Assembly: GCF_001610835.1 (NCBI RefSeq)
Contig: NZ_CP011270.1
Coordinates: 1,302,001 to 1,366,000, forward strand
Reading direction: 5' to 3'
Origin: Planctomyces sp. SH-PL14
GTDB lineage: Bacteria; Planctomycetota; Planctomycetia; Planctomycetales; Planctomycetaceae
Length of the DNA: 64,000 nucleotides
Shown here: positions 17,704 through 27,290 of the stretch, piece by piece
Layout of the letters: each line of letters opens with the position of its first letter
How positions within the stretch are numbered: position 1 is the first letter of the stretch
The notes under the pieces: model-generated
Told to the model about the DNA's origin: nothing
The model's input: only the letters and a program-made list of their open reading frames with translations
Database searches by the model: none
Made by a program: the position numbers and the translations under genes

Positions 17704-18050
17704 CCACCGGGGTCCAGGGGGTACCCCTGGTGGGGAGTGCAGAGGGGCAACGCCCCTTTGCCCGCCGGAGGCCTGGCCGTCGAGAGATATCTGAAGGAGT
17801 CAGTGTCCAAGCGCGGACACAGTGCCGTATGCCCCCTCACCAACCCGCGGGGATTCCAGAGCCATCGCTGCGATGTGAGGGAGTCCTCATAGCTGGTACC
17901 ACAGAGGGGACATCCGTTGTGTCCCACGGTTCCGCGACGAAAATGCCTCCGGCGGCAAGGAGGCCAGGAAAACAACACAGCCCCCCTTGACCCCAGGCTG
18001 CCGTAGCACGTTGGGTTTGAGGTGGCACAACCGTGCCGGCAAGGACTCGG
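17704..18050 (-). repeat. 330-bp intergenic repeat, copy C
   Basis: A reverse-oriented copy in the convergent gap between the receiver gene and the POT transporter gene. Hairpin 1 has the long CTGTGTTGTTTTCCTGG loop, with one C-to-T change in its 3' arm (GGCCTCCTTG). Hairpins 2 (GGGGC-GTT-GCCCC) and 3 (CCAGGGG-TAC-CCCCTGG) match copy A. It begins 16 bp after the POT stop, in the POT sense. Confidence 0.9.
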
Positions 18051-18065
18051 CTCAGGCTCTCAGCG

Positions 18066-19472
18066 TCACGTCGCCGCAGGCGGCTGGGCCTCGGTCTGCA
18101 TCTGGCTTCTGCCGCGATACGTCAGAGCCCAGGGGACATAGACGACCGCCGCGGCCGCCATACAGCCGGCGAAGAACCAGTAATACGTCGCCCCCTCCAG
18201 GACCGTCTGACCGCTCGCCCGCATCTTGGCGATGTAGTCGTTGATCCCGCCGACGAAGAGATTCCCCAGCGTCACCGAGAGCATGTTCACCCCCATGACC
18301 AGCGACTTGAGAGCGGTCGGGGCCTGGGTGTAGGAGAATTCGAGCGCCGTGATCGAGACCAGGACCTCGGCCGACGTCAGGACCGCGTAAGCAAGGAGCT
18401 GCCAATAGATGTGTGGCGTCGCGCCGCCGTCGATGCGGGCCTGGATCCAGGCGGAGATCACGAACACCGGAACCATCACGAACAGCCCCAGGCCAATCTT
18501 CCGCAGCGGCGTGAGCCGCCAGACCTTATTGATCGCCGGGTAGACCACGAGCGAAAACAGGGGGATCAGGAGCAGGACGAAGATCGCATTGGCCGCCTGC
18601 GTCTGGGCCGCCTTGATCGTGAAGGTCCAGGGCTCGGCCCCCCCGGTCGGAATCGAAATCAGGGTCCGGTTCATCTTCTCCGCCTGATCGATCCAGCGGG
18701 ATGACGACTGGTCGAACAGAGCCCAGAAGACCGCAACAAACAGGTACAGCGGGACGATCCGCGCCACTGCGAGCAGCCCCTCGCGGTCGAGCGATCTCAC
18801 GAACCGCTCCCGCGACGCCGGGATGTGGGCATACCTGTTCCGCCCGAGCCAGAAGACGAGCGTCGCCGCCGCCATCAGGAATCCGGGAACACCGAAAGCG
18901 ACCCCCGCTCCGTAGCGGTCGAGAAGCTCCGGACAGAGATAGAGCGACACGCCCGCCCCGACGTTGATGGCGAAGTAGAACCACATGTAGACCTTTTCGA
19001 GGAGGTGCTGGTTCTTCTCCCCGAACTGGTCGCCGACGTGGGCCGAGACGCAGGACTTGATCCCCCCCGCCCCCACGGCGATCAGTCCCAGGCCCATGTA
19101 CAGCAGGTGCTTGGGCTCGATGCCGACCGGCATGTCCATCAGGAACAGGACGGCGTGCCCCAGGCAGTACACCAGGGACAGGCTGACGATCATGAGGTAC
19201 TTGCCCGTCAGGGCGTCCGCGATCACCGCCCCCACAAACGGGAAGAAGTAGTTCGCCGCCTTGAAGTAATGGATGACGGCGCTCGCCTCGGCCTCGTTCA
19301 TCCGGGCCGCCTGCCCCTGCGAATTCACGAGGTGCATCGTCATGAAAGTCATGAGGATGCCGGTCATCCCGTAATAACTGAACCGCTCGGCCGCCTCGTT
19401 CCCGACGATATAAGGGATGCCCGAAGGCATCTGCGTCGTGTCTTCCGGAGTCGTGCGATAGGCGTGGGCCAT
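18066..19472 (-). CDS. POT-family proton-coupled peptide transporter
   Basis: A 468-residue multi-helix protein of the POT/PTR branch of the major facilitator superfamily. The family start motif is present: NEAAERFSYYGMTGIL, holding the ExxER proton-coupling residues on helix 1. Further family phrases are FPFVGAVIADALTGKY and YMWFYFAINVGAGVS. Such proteins take up di- and tripeptides with protons through the inner membrane. The ATG at 19472 (MAHAYRTT) is preferred; the frame extends upstream as low-quality Arg/Pro-rich sequence. Repeat copy C follows the stop. Confidence 0.9.
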   Translation of the reverse strand: MAHAYRTTPEDTTQMPSGIPYIVGNEAAERFSYYGMTGILMTFMTMHLVNSQGQAARMNEAEASAVIHYFKAANYFFPFVGAVIADALTGKYLMIVSLSLVYCLGHAVLFLMDMPVGIEPKHLLYMGLGLIAVGAGGIKSCVSAHVGDQFGEKNQHLLEKVYMWFYFAINVGAGVSLYLCPELLDRYGAGVAFGVPGFLMAAATLVFWLGRNRYAHIPASRERFVRSLDREGLLAVARIVPLYLFVAVFWALFDQSSSRWIDQAEKMNRTLISIPTGGAEPWTFTIKAAQTQAANAIFVLLLIPLFSLVVYPAINKVWRLTPLRKIGLGLFVMVPVFVISAWIQARIDGGATPHIYWQLLAYAVLTSAEVLVSITALEFSYTQAPTALKSLVMGVNMLSVTLGNLFVGGINDYIAKMRASGQTVLEGATYYWFFAGCMAAAAVVYVPWALTYRGRSQMQTEAQPPAAT

Positions 19473-20024
19473 AAGAATTCCGCTGGAAGGCCGGGAAGGT
19501 CGAGGGGACGCGGGCGCAGGACGAGCGGGGGCGATCGTAGAAGACGGCCGCGGAACCTGTCCATCGGGGCGGCGACCTCCGCCCCCCGAAATCGACTGGT
19601 CCAGACCGCTTTCGACCGGGCCGAACCGGCCTCGGTGCACCTGAGAGCGGACGTTCCCACACGGGTCGTCAATGGCGACTCGCACAGCCGCGGGTTAAGA
19701 ATCGGAAATGTCCGATCGGTGAATCCGCCGCCTCAGGAAATCCCCGGAGAGGACCGCCCGCGACTGATGCAAATTGCGCTGCGGACGCGAAAGCGGGGAG
19801 ACGCGTGACCGGTCGAATCTGCTGGTCTTGAGCCCGATTCGCTGATGGGAAGCTGAATTTCGCCCCAGTCCGCCGCTGGTCCCTTCCCGGCGTCTTGACC
19901 GAATCGGTTTCTGCGCTCATAAGCCGCGCACCGATGGCCCCGGTCCGGTGGGACCTGTCACTCAGTTCGTCATTCGCACGAAGGCGAATTGAGCGATTTT
20001 CGGGGATCAGAAAGGAATCTGAGC
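19473..20024. other. 550-bp divergent intergenic region
   Basis: This separates the POT gene and the surface-protein gene, which point away from each other. I see an RBS-like AAAGGAA (20011-20017) before the plus-strand gene and no other clear signal. Open frames here are Arg-rich and have no family resemblance. A long untranslated leader for one or both genes is possible. Confidence 0.4.
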
Positions 20025-23000
20025 ATGTTTCGGTCTGCGTCGCTGGAAGCGCTCGTCCGCCGCCTCACCCGTCGCCATTCCCATTCCGGCAGTTTCTGCC
20101 GGTCGTCCCGCTTCCCCCGTATCACGGCCGCCCTGCTGGGGACCTGTGTGAGCGGCTGGATGGTCTCCGCCGGAGCGGCTCCCGCTCTCGCCAAAGAGGA
20201 CCCGGAGTGGACCCAGTGGGAGGAAGAGTCTCCCAACGGCAAGCCCGCCTCCGGCTCCGCCACGTCGACGTCGACATCAACTCCGACCCGGGCCCCCCGC
20301 GTCGAGCCCGCCGTCGATTCCTCGCAGTATATGGGAGCGATCGGCCGCGGCGGACACCTGGCCGCCCCGACCTTCGGGCGGGAGGAGTCGATCAGCCCGA
20401 TCGAGTTCATGCCGTTCCTCATGCTCGAAGAGCACATGTTCTTCGGCGATGCCCGCGGTTTCCTCTCGAACCGCGGCCAGGGGGGCGGAAACCTCGGCCT
20501 CGGTTACCGCTACCTCGATAACCCGGCTCACGCCTGGTACGGGGCGAGCTTCTGGTACGACATCGACAACAGCACCGGATACCACTTCCAGGACGTCGGC
20601 ATCAGCCTGGAAGCGATGGTCGAGCGGTGGGAGTTCCGCGGGAACTTCTACGCGCCGGTCGGCCCGGAGACCAAAGACCTCGGGAGTTTCAACTCGAACG
20701 CCCGGTTCGCCGGGACGCAGCTCCTGTTCGACTCGACCCGCTACACCGGGACGGCAATGCGGGGCTTCGACATCGAAGCGGGCTACTCGCTGCCGGTCGA
20801 CCTCCGCGGCGTCAACGACCAGCTCCGCGGTTTCCTGGGGTACTACTACTTCACCGGCAAGAACGTCGACGACATCAACGGCGTGAAGGCCCGCGTCGAG
20901 CTGGAGCTCTCCAGCACCGTCACCACGAACCTGCAGTTCACGCACGACAACACGTTCGGCACGAACCTCATGGTGGGGGCCCAGCTCAACCTGCCGTTCG
21001 GCAAGAGCAACCCCGCCTCGCAGTGGCGTGAAGACGCTCCCAATCCGTTCCGGTACGTCGAACGCAACTACAACGTGATCGTCGACCGGACCGTCGACTT
21101 CGAGTCCGGCGTCGTCGCCCGCGATGCCAACGGCAACGCCTTCGTCGTCGGCCAGATCGACAGCACCGTCGGAGCCGGCGGGACCGGGGCGGTCAACGAT
21201 CCGTTCGGAAGCGTCGCGGAAGCCCAGGCCAACCTGACGGGAGTCAACCTGCTCTTCGTCCGCTCCGGCTCGGTGCTCAACGAGCAGATCACGCTCGCCA
21301 ACGGTCAGCAGCTGATCGGCGAGGGAGCCGGGGCCAGCATTGCGGTCCAGGGTTACGGCACGCTCGCGCTGCCGACGCTCGGGCCCGGCGGCGGAGGGGC
21401 AGGAACGCCGATCATCCAGGGGGTCGCGGGGCCGGCGGTCACGCTCGGTTCCGGCAGCCGGATTGCCGGGTTCACCATCAACAACATCACCGGGGATGCG
21501 ATCGTCGGCAGCGGCATCAACGGCGCCTCGGTCCAGAACGTCTCGTTCAACAACATCAGCGGGAACGGGATCGCCCTCACGAACGCGACCGGGAACATCG
21601 ACCTCTCGGGGCTCAGCTTTGACACGATCGGCGGCAACGGCCTGCTGATCAGCGGCGGCTCGGCCAACATCACCGCCTCCGCGACGTTCCAGGACGTCAC
21701 CGGCGACGGCATCGTGGTCCAGAACACGACCGGCGGCTCGGTGACCCTGACGGACGTCAACGTGACGAACGCCGGCGGCCGCGGCCTGTTCCTGAGCAAC
21801 CTCCTGGGGAACTTCTTCTCGAACAACCTCGGCATCGACGGGACCGGCGGGAACGGGATCGAGATCGTCGGCGGGACCGGGACGATGGAATTCAACGGAG
21901 ACACGACCGTCGCCGACCCGACGGGAAGTGGCTTCGTCCTGAACGCCTCCGACGCCAACGTCAGCGTCAACAACCTGACGGTCACCAGTTCCTCCGCCTC
22001 CGACGCGGTCGAGATCGACCAGGCGACCGGCGAAGTCTTCTTCAACCGCCTGACGGTCAACACGAGCAACGCCGCGAGCCGAGGCCTCGTGATCACGGAC
22101 TCGGACGACGTCGAGATCGACAACGGCAGCATCACCGCCAACGGCTCCGCGGCGGTGGACATCGACAACTCGACGATCGACATCCGCCTCCAGTCGGTCT
22201 TCGCCAACGGCGGGGCGGTCGGGATCCGGGTCCTCGATTCGGACGGCGTGTTCTTCGTCATCGGAAATGCGTCCGCCGGGAGCGGCGGCACGATCCAGAA
22301 CGTGACGAACGCCGTCATCGCCCAGAACTCGGGGACGATTGCCCTGCAGCGGATGACCTTCACGAACAACACGAACGGGATCGTCACCTCGGGGAACGAG
22401 CTCGTCTCGCTGAGCGGGCTGACGGTGTCCGGGACGACGAACTACGCCTACGACTCTCTCAACGACGAACTGGTATCGATCGCGAACTCAACGTTCACCA
22501 ACAACGGAACCGACGGCACGATCCGGATCCGGGCGGATGTCGATGGGACGTATCAGTACCAGTTGCTCTCGAACACGATCACGGACACCAGCGGAACGGC
22601 GGTCTCGATCTCGAACTCGGGGGCGGCGGTCGGGGCGGACGTCACGCTCATCGCGCAGATGAACACGATCAGCATCAACCAGAACGACGAGTCGGCCTTC
22701 GAAGTCCTGTGGAACGGCCCGCTTGGCATCAACTATGCCGGCAACACGGTGACGATGCTCGGAAACAACCAGATCGGCTTGAACCTGCACGCCCTGTCGA
22801 CGACCGATCAGCTCTCGGGGACGATCAGCAACAACGCCCTGACGATGAGCGGAAACAACGGGATCGGCTACCGCATCGAGGCGGAGGACACCAGCAGCAT
22901 GCTGATCTCGCAGAACGGCGTGACGATGAACGGCGGTTTCGGGACCGGGTTCTGGTTCGACTTCGCCGACGCGACCGACTCCTTCATTCACACGAACGGT

Positions 23001-23273
23001 GTGATCGACAATGGCGGCAGCGGGACCGGGATCCGGTTCAATGCGGTGGCGGCGAACTCCCGGCTGCAGATCGACAACAACTACCTGAACTTTGCGTCGA
23101 GCAGTCCGGCGGTCGATCAGGGGATTGTGTTCAGCAATGTCTCGTCGACGATCCAGCTCTTCAGTACGACGAGCAACACGATCACCGGGGCGACGAACGC
23201 GATCATCCTGCCGGGAGTCGGCCAGGCGACCGGATCGATCATCATCAACGGTGCCGCGGTGGCAGCTCCATGA
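20025..23273 (+). CDS. outer-membrane barrel / beta-helix surface protein
   Basis: A 1082-residue exported protein. A long Arg-rich signal region ends near SAGAAPALA (about residue 56). Residues about 100-345 resemble the inverse-autotransporter-type beta-barrel (FFGDARGFLSNRG, GNLGLGYRYLDN, WYGASFWYDIDN, FQDVGISLEAM). From about 360 on, the chain is short Asn/Gly/Thr/Ser-rich repeats of the parallel beta-helix type (NNISGNGIALTNATGNI and kin) to the end. A barrel followed by a repeat passenger is the layout of inverse autotransporters, which place the C-terminus outside. The ATG at 20025 has a good RBS. Adhesion or surface-layer roles are inference. Confidence 0.72.
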   Translation: MFRSASLEALVRRLTRRHSHSGSFCRSSRFPRITAALLGTCVSGWMVSAGAAPALAKEDPEWTQWEEESPNGKPASGSATSTSTSTPTRAPRVEPAVDSSQYMGAIGRGGHLAAPTFGREESISPIEFMPFLMLEEHMFFGDARGFLSNRGQGGGNLGLGYRYLDNPAHAWYGASFWYDIDNSTGYHFQDVGISLEAMVERWEFRGNFYAPVGPETKDLGSFNSNARFAGTQLLFDSTRYTGTAMRGFDIEAGYSLPVDLRGVNDQLRGFLGYYYFTGKNVDDINGVKARVELELSSTVTTNLQFTHDNTFGTNLMVGAQLNLPFGKSNPASQWREDAPNPFRYVERNYNVIVDRTVDFESGVVARDANGNAFVVGQIDSTVGAGGTGAVNDPFGSVAEAQANLTGVNLLFVRSGSVLNEQITLANGQQLIGEGAGASIAVQGYGTLALPTLGPGGGGAGTPIIQGVAGPAVTLGSGSRIAGFTINNITGDAIVGSGINGASVQNVSFNNISGNGIALTNATGNIDLSGLSFDTIGGNGLLISGGSANITASATFQDVTGDGIVVQNTTGGSVTLTDVNVTNAGGRGLFLSNLLGNFFSNNLGIDGTGGNGIEIVGGTGTMEFNGDTTVADPTGSGFVLNASDANVSVNNLTVTSSSASDAVEIDQATGEVFFNRLTVNTSNAASRGLVITDSDDVEIDNGSITANGSAAVDIDNSTIDIRLQSVFANGGAVGIRVLDSDGVFFVIGNASAGSGGTIQNVTNAVIAQNSGTIALQRMTFTNNTNGIVTSGNELVSLSGLTVSGTTNYAYDSLNDELVSIANSTFTNNGTDGTIRIRADVDGTYQYQLLSNTITDTSGTAVSISNSGAAVGADVTLIAQMNTISINQNDESAFEVLWNGPLGINYAGNTVTMLGNNQIGLNLHALSTTDQLSGTISNNALTMSGNNGIGYRIEAEDTSSMLISQNGVTMNGGFGTGFWFDFADATDSFIHTNGVIDNGGSGTGIRFNAVAANSRLQIDNNYLNFASSSPAVDQGIVFSNVSSTIQLFSTTSNTITGATNAIILPGVGQATGSIIINGAAVAAP

Positions 23274-23293
23274 GCTGAGACACGGTGATTTCC

Positions 23294-23627
23294 CCACCGG
23301 GTCCAGGGGCACCCTGGTGGGGAGTGCAGAGGGGCAACGCCCCTTTGCCCGCCGGAGGCCTGGCCGTCGAGAGATGTCGGAAGGAGTACCTGTCCAAGCA
23401 CGGACAGCGTGCCGTATGCCCCTCTCACCAACACGCGGGGATTGCAATGCGAGCTGTGTGATGTGAGGGAGTCCTCAACGCTGGTCCTACAAAGCGGACG
23501 TCCGTCGCTTACCAAGGTTCCTCATAGAAGCGCCTCCGGCGGCAAGGGGGCGTGGCCCCCTTGACCCCAGGCTGCCGTCGCACGTTGGGTTTGAGCGAGC
23601 GACGTCGTGCCGGCTAGGACATGGTTC
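23294..23627 (-). repeat. 330-bp intergenic repeat, copy D
   Basis: A reverse-oriented copy in the convergent gap between the surface-protein gene and the UspA gene. Hairpin 1 has a short loop (CAAGGGGG-CCACG-CCCCCTTG), hairpin 2 is GGGGC-GTT-GCCCC, and hairpin 3 is CCAGGG-TGC-CCCTGG. It starts about 11 bp after the UspA stop, in that gene's sense. Confidence 0.9.
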
Positions 23628-23637
23628 GGGCGAGCTG

Positions 23638-24072
23638 CTACTCCGCCCGCCGCAGCACAAGAACCGGACACGGCGCGTGCCGCAGAATCATCTCGGCAAC
23701 GGACCCCAGCAGGAACCGCTTGATCCCGGAATACCCGTGTGACGCGATCACGACCAGATCCGCCTTCTCCGCCTTGGCGAACTCAATGATCTCATGAGCC
23801 GGGTGCCCCAGCCGCACATCGAAGCGGACATCGGTCAGCCGCTTCTCCCGCAGCACCGTCCGGCCATGGTTGCGGACCCCTTCTTCACGGGTGTCCGGAA
23901 ACGGCGCTCCCCAGGCGACCCCGGGAGCCAGCGTGTCGAGCGGCGGAAGGACGTGCAGGGCGCGGAGCCGACTGTGATCCCCCTCCGCCAGGTCGAGAGC
24001 CGCATCGAGGATCTTGTCCGTTGCCGGAGAAAAGTCGATCGGGACGACAATCACGTCGCGTTTCAGGGCCAT
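23638..24072 (-). CDS. universal stress protein (UspA family)
   Basis: A 144-residue single UspA domain. It starts with the hydrophobic strand VIVVPIDFSPATDKILDAA and ends with the nucleotide-binding motif ASHGYSGIKRFLLGSVAE followed by CPVLVLRR. The motif fits G/A-x2-G-x9-G-S, with Ala in place of the first Gly, a common variant. Proteins with this motif usually bind ATP. The ATG at 24072 is preceded by GGAGAG; a GTG two codons earlier is the alternative. It is divergent from recJ. The stress that induces it cannot be read from the sequence. Confidence 0.93.
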   Translation of the reverse strand: MALKRDVIVVPIDFSPATDKILDAALDLAEGDHSRLRALHVLPPLDTLAPGVAWGAPFPDTREEGVRNHGRTVLREKRLTDVRFDVRLGHPAHEIIEFAKAEKADLVVIASHGYSGIKRFLLGSVAEMILRHAPCPVLVLRRAE

Positions 24073-24269
24073 GCTCACTCTCCCGGAGGCTGGGGTCTCG
24101 CACTGCCAGGCCGGCTTCCGCCTGACGGCTTCGACGCGGCAGGTTTCACGCCGTCGACGGCAGACGCTTGAATCCCTCCGCCGGCAGCCGGGAACTCGTC
24201 GCTCCCGATCGCTATAGTATCAGGGCCATGAGCTGTGGTCGCCCGACCCGGCTGGGAAGGGAGTAAGCA

Positions 24270-26111
24270 ATGCCGGATCGCTGGAAGTTCGCCCCGCACG
24301 ACCGGGCGGTGGTGGGGCGCATTGTGCAGGAGCTGCGCTGCTCTCCGCTCCTGGCCCACGTGCTGGCCTCGCGCGGCGTGCTGAACGGACAGGACGCCAA
24401 GGTCTTCCTCGACGCGAAGATGAACGACCTTCATCCGCCGGCCCAGCTCCCCGGGATCGACGCCGCGGCCGACCGGGTCGTCGCCGCGCTCCAGGCCAAC
24501 CGCCGGATCACGATCTACGGCGACTACGACGTCGACGGTGTCACCGCCACCAGCATCCTCTGGCACTGCCTCAAGCTCGCCGGCGGACGCGTCGACTACT
24601 ACATCCCCTGCCGGCTCGAAGAAGGCTACGGCCTCAATTGCGAGGCGATCCGCAAGCTCCACGAAGAGGACCCCGAGCGGCTGGTGGTCACGGTCGACTG
24701 CGGGATCTGCAGCGTCGAAGAGGCGGCCCTCGCCCGTCAGCTCGGACTCGAGCTGATTATCACCGACCACCACACGATGCTGGAGCAGCTTCCGGACGCG
24801 GCGGTCCTCGTCCATCCGCGGCTCCCCGGCAGCACGTATCCTTTCATGGACCTGTGCGGCGCGGGAGTCGCCTTCAAGCTCGCCTGGGCAGTCTGCCAGC
24901 GGCTGGGGGACGGCGAGCGGGCGACGCCGGCGATGCGGGAGTTCCTCAAGTCCGCCGTCGCCCTGGCGGCGATCGGGACCGTGGCGGACGTCGTTCCGCT
25001 CGTCGGCGAGAACCGGATCCTCGTGAAGTTCGGGCTGGAGGTCCTCGGGCGGTACAACGACAAGAAGACAAAGAAAGTCGAGCAGCCGATCCCCGGCCTG
25101 GAGATGCTGATCAAGATCGCCGGCCTGGGGGAGAACACGCTGTTCACCGCCGAGGACATCGGCTTCAGCATCGGTCCCCGAATCAACGCCGCCGGACGGC
25201 TCGGCCAGGCGCGGCTCGCCGTCGAGCTCCTGACGACCTACAACCGCCAGCGGGCCGCCCAGCTCGCGGACTACCTCGACCAGCTCAACAAGGAGCGACA
25301 GACGGTCGAGCGGAAGATGTTCAAGCAGGCGCGGGAACTCGTCGACGAGCACCCGGAGTGGGCCGACCATCCCGCCCTCGTCCTAGCCCATCCGGAATGG
25401 CATCCCGGTGTGATCGGGGTCCTGGCGAGCCGGATGGTCGAACAATACCGCAAGCCGGCGATCATGATCGCCATGAACGACGCGGAGAAGCTCGGCCAGG
25501 GGAGCGGACGGTCCTACGGCGGCTTCGACCTGCACGCCGGCCTGACCGCCTGCGGCGAACACCTCGTCGGATACGGCGGGCACAAGTACGCCGCCGGTCT
25601 GCGGGTCCAGGCGGACCGCCTCGACGCGTTCCGGCTGGCGTTCATCGAACACATGACCGCCAATAAATCGAACGTGGTCTCCGAGAAAGAGATTTACGTC
25701 GACGCCGAGGTCGCGCTGGCGGACCTGACCAACAAGGCGATGACGGAGCTGGAGACGCTCGGGCCGTTCGGATCGCAGCATTCGAAGCCGGTCTTCGCGG
25801 CGACGCGGTGCGAGCTCGTCGAGCCGCCGAAGAAGATCGGCGGCGGAGAGCGGCACCTCTCGTTCAAGGTCCGCCAGTTCAACAAGATCATCCGCGGCAT
25901 CGCCTTCGGGCGGGCCGAGTGGGCGGACGAGATGGCGGCCTGTCCGGGACCGATCTCGATCTGCTTCGCCCCGGGTTTCAACCGGTACAAGGGGTACGAA
26001 TCGGTCGAGCTCCAGCTCATCGACTGGCAGCCGGATCCCTCGACCGTGAATCCGTTCGCCAAGTCTGCTCCCGCCCCGGCCGCGGAAGAGGGTGTCTCGA
26101 CGGCCGTCTGA
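24270..26111 (+). CDS. recJ: single-stranded-DNA exonuclease RecJ
   Basis: A 613-residue 5'-3' single-strand DNA exonuclease used in recombinational and mismatch repair. The DHH catalytic core is clear: YGDYDVDGVTATS (Asp85, Asp87, Asp89), TVDCGICS (Asp143) and ITDHHTM (Asp166, His167, His168). The DHHA1 part appears later (SGRSYGGFDLHAGL, GGHKYAAGL), followed by the C-terminal OB-like region (ELETLGPFGSQHSKPVF). Length fits the family. The RBS AAGGGAG (24257-24263) sets the ATG. It stands alone on the plus strand. Confidence 0.97.
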   Translation: MPDRWKFAPHDRAVVGRIVQELRCSPLLAHVLASRGVLNGQDAKVFLDAKMNDLHPPAQLPGIDAAADRVVAALQANRRITIYGDYDVDGVTATSILWHCLKLAGGRVDYYIPCRLEEGYGLNCEAIRKLHEEDPERLVVTVDCGICSVEEAALARQLGLELIITDHHTMLEQLPDAAVLVHPRLPGSTYPFMDLCGAGVAFKLAWAVCQRLGDGERATPAMREFLKSAVALAAIGTVADVVPLVGENRILVKFGLEVLGRYNDKKTKKVEQPIPGLEMLIKIAGLGENTLFTAEDIGFSIGPRINAAGRLGQARLAVELLTTYNRQRAAQLADYLDQLNKERQTVERKMFKQARELVDEHPEWADHPALVLAHPEWHPGVIGVLASRMVEQYRKPAIMIAMNDAEKLGQGSGRSYGGFDLHAGLTACGEHLVGYGGHKYAAGLRVQADRLDAFRLAFIEHMTANKSNVVSEKEIYVDAEVALADLTNKAMTELETLGPFGSQHSKPVFAATRCELVEPPKKIGGGERHLSFKVRQFNKIIRGIAFGRAEWADEMAACPGPISICFAPGFNRYKGYESVELQLIDWQPDPSTVNPFAKSAPAPAAEEGVSTAV

Positions 26112-26138
26112 GCGGCTTTGGCTGTCACGGATGGCCCG

Positions 26139-26162
26139 TTCCCCCTGAATCATGGGGGGGGA
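26139..26162. other. G-run/C-run hairpin after recJ
   Basis: TTCCCCC and GGGGGGGAA pair across an 8-nt loop, 28 bp after the recJ stop. The stem is stable but lacks a T-tract, so intrinsic termination is uncertain. It may simply block transcripts from the two convergent genes. Confidence 0.35.
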
Positions 26163-26170
26163 AGGAAGGG

Positions 26171-26203
26171 CAGCCACAGATGAACACAGATAAACACGGA
26201 TCA
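26171..26203. repeat. dispersed ACAGATGAACACAG word
   Basis: AGCCACAGATGAACACAG followed by ATAAACACGGATCA belongs to the same dispersed word family as the repeats near 16.5, 27.3 and 29.1-29.4 kb. It lies in the convergent gap between recJ and the FAD oxidoreductase gene. Confidence 0.75.
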
Positions 26204-26251
26204 GAGGGCGGGACCTTCGTGTTTCCGTGCCTCACCGTGGCGAGGGCGGCT

Positions 26252-27271
26252 TCACCCGAATCCGATGCTCCGAAGGAGTTCCTCCGCGAAGAACGGAGCC
26301 TGGAGCGTTCCCTTTGAGCCGAGGCCGTTGAAGACCGCCAAGTTCGGAACTCCCGGAACGGGGCCGATCAGCGGCGGGAGGTCATGGAGGATGGGCCGGA
26401 CCGCGGAGTCGTGCCCCACGACTTCGAACGGGACGCGCAGAACCCGCTCCAGCCGACCGACGAGATCCGCCCGGCCCGCCTCGGTCGGTCCGCTGTCGAT
26501 GGACTTCCAGTCATAAGTCGCGCCGACGCGATACCGGGTCCCCTGCTGCCGCGCGATCCAGACGCCCGCGTGGACGACGCGGTCTTCGCCCAAGTCCGGA
26601 ATGTCGACCGTCAGGATCTCCCCCCGGGCCGGATTCCAGCGGAGCCAGTCGAGCCAGGGGCAACCTCGCGCGGCGAATCCCAGACAGAGAACGACGCGGT
26701 TGACCACGAGATCGAGCGACGGGATCCGGATGCCGTCGGCTGCCAGCTCGACATCGCCGGGGAGACGGAGATCGGCGCACCGATAGCTGTCGGTTCGCTG
26801 CAGCATCTCCCGTGTGACATTGAGGTAGTCAGCCACCCGGAGCCGCCCACCCGGCAGGATCTCAATCGCCCCTTCGGCGGCGGACGGCTGAAAACGGCCA
26901 TCCGCCTCTAAGTTCGGCGCCGCGCAAACCAAGCCGGCCAGTTCGCCCTTCCGCTTCTTCTCGAAAATCTCCCGTTCGGCATCGGTGTTGAGGAACCGGA
27001 CCATCGGTCCGACGTCGAGGAGCGACGTGCCGGTCTCGGCTTCGATGCCGCGATAGAACTCGACGGCGAACGGCCACAGCTCATCCCATCGCCAGGACTT
27101 CACCAGCCGCTGCCCGGTGACGCAGGTCATCAGCCCTGCGGCGATCCGCGAGGACGTCACCTGTTCTTCCCGATCGACGACGAACACCGACGCCCCGCGC
27201 CGCCGCAGCGTCCAGGCGAGCGCCGCCCCGGCCAGGCCAAGACCGACAATCAGGACATCGCGCCGACCCAC
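26252..27271 (-). CDS. FAD-dependent oxidoreductase (DAO family)
   Basis: A protein of about 339 residues with an N-terminal Rossmann FAD-binding motif (DVLIVGLGLAGAALAWTLRRRG, then VFVVDRE). The C-terminal part (ILHDLPPLIGPVPGVPNLAVFNGLGSKG) is typical of the glycine/D-amino-acid oxidase fold. The substrate is not evident; it lacks the extra domains of MnmC or glycerol-3-phosphate dehydrogenase. The start is uncertain. The only upstream ATG in frame lies inside the tandem CTGTGTTCAT repeat, so I prefer the GTG at 27271, five residues before the FAD motif. It faces recJ tail to tail. Confidence 0.8.
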   Translation of the reverse strand: MGRRDVLIVGLGLAGAALAWTLRRRGASVFVVDREEQVTSSRIAAGLMTCVTGQRLVKSWRWDELWPFAVEFYRGIEAETGTSLLDVGPMVRFLNTDAEREIFEKKRKGELAGLVCAAPNLEADGRFQPSAAEGAIEILPGGRLRVADYLNVTREMLQRTDSYRCADLRLPGDVELAADGIRIPSLDLVVNRVVLCLGFAARGCPWLDWLRWNPARGEILTVDIPDLGEDRVVHAGVWIARQQGTRYRVGATYDWKSIDSGPTEAGRADLVGRLERVLRVPFEVVGHDSAVRPILHDLPPLIGPVPGVPNLAVFNGLGSKGTLQAPFFAEELLRSIGFG

Positions 27272-27290
27272 ACCGCCAGCGCAATCTGAT

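Noticed and set aside
23294-23627. repeat copy as an intrinsic terminator
   Set aside because: The hairpins lack a T-tract, and the element is far longer than a terminator; it may affect RNA ends but not as a simple rho-independent terminator.
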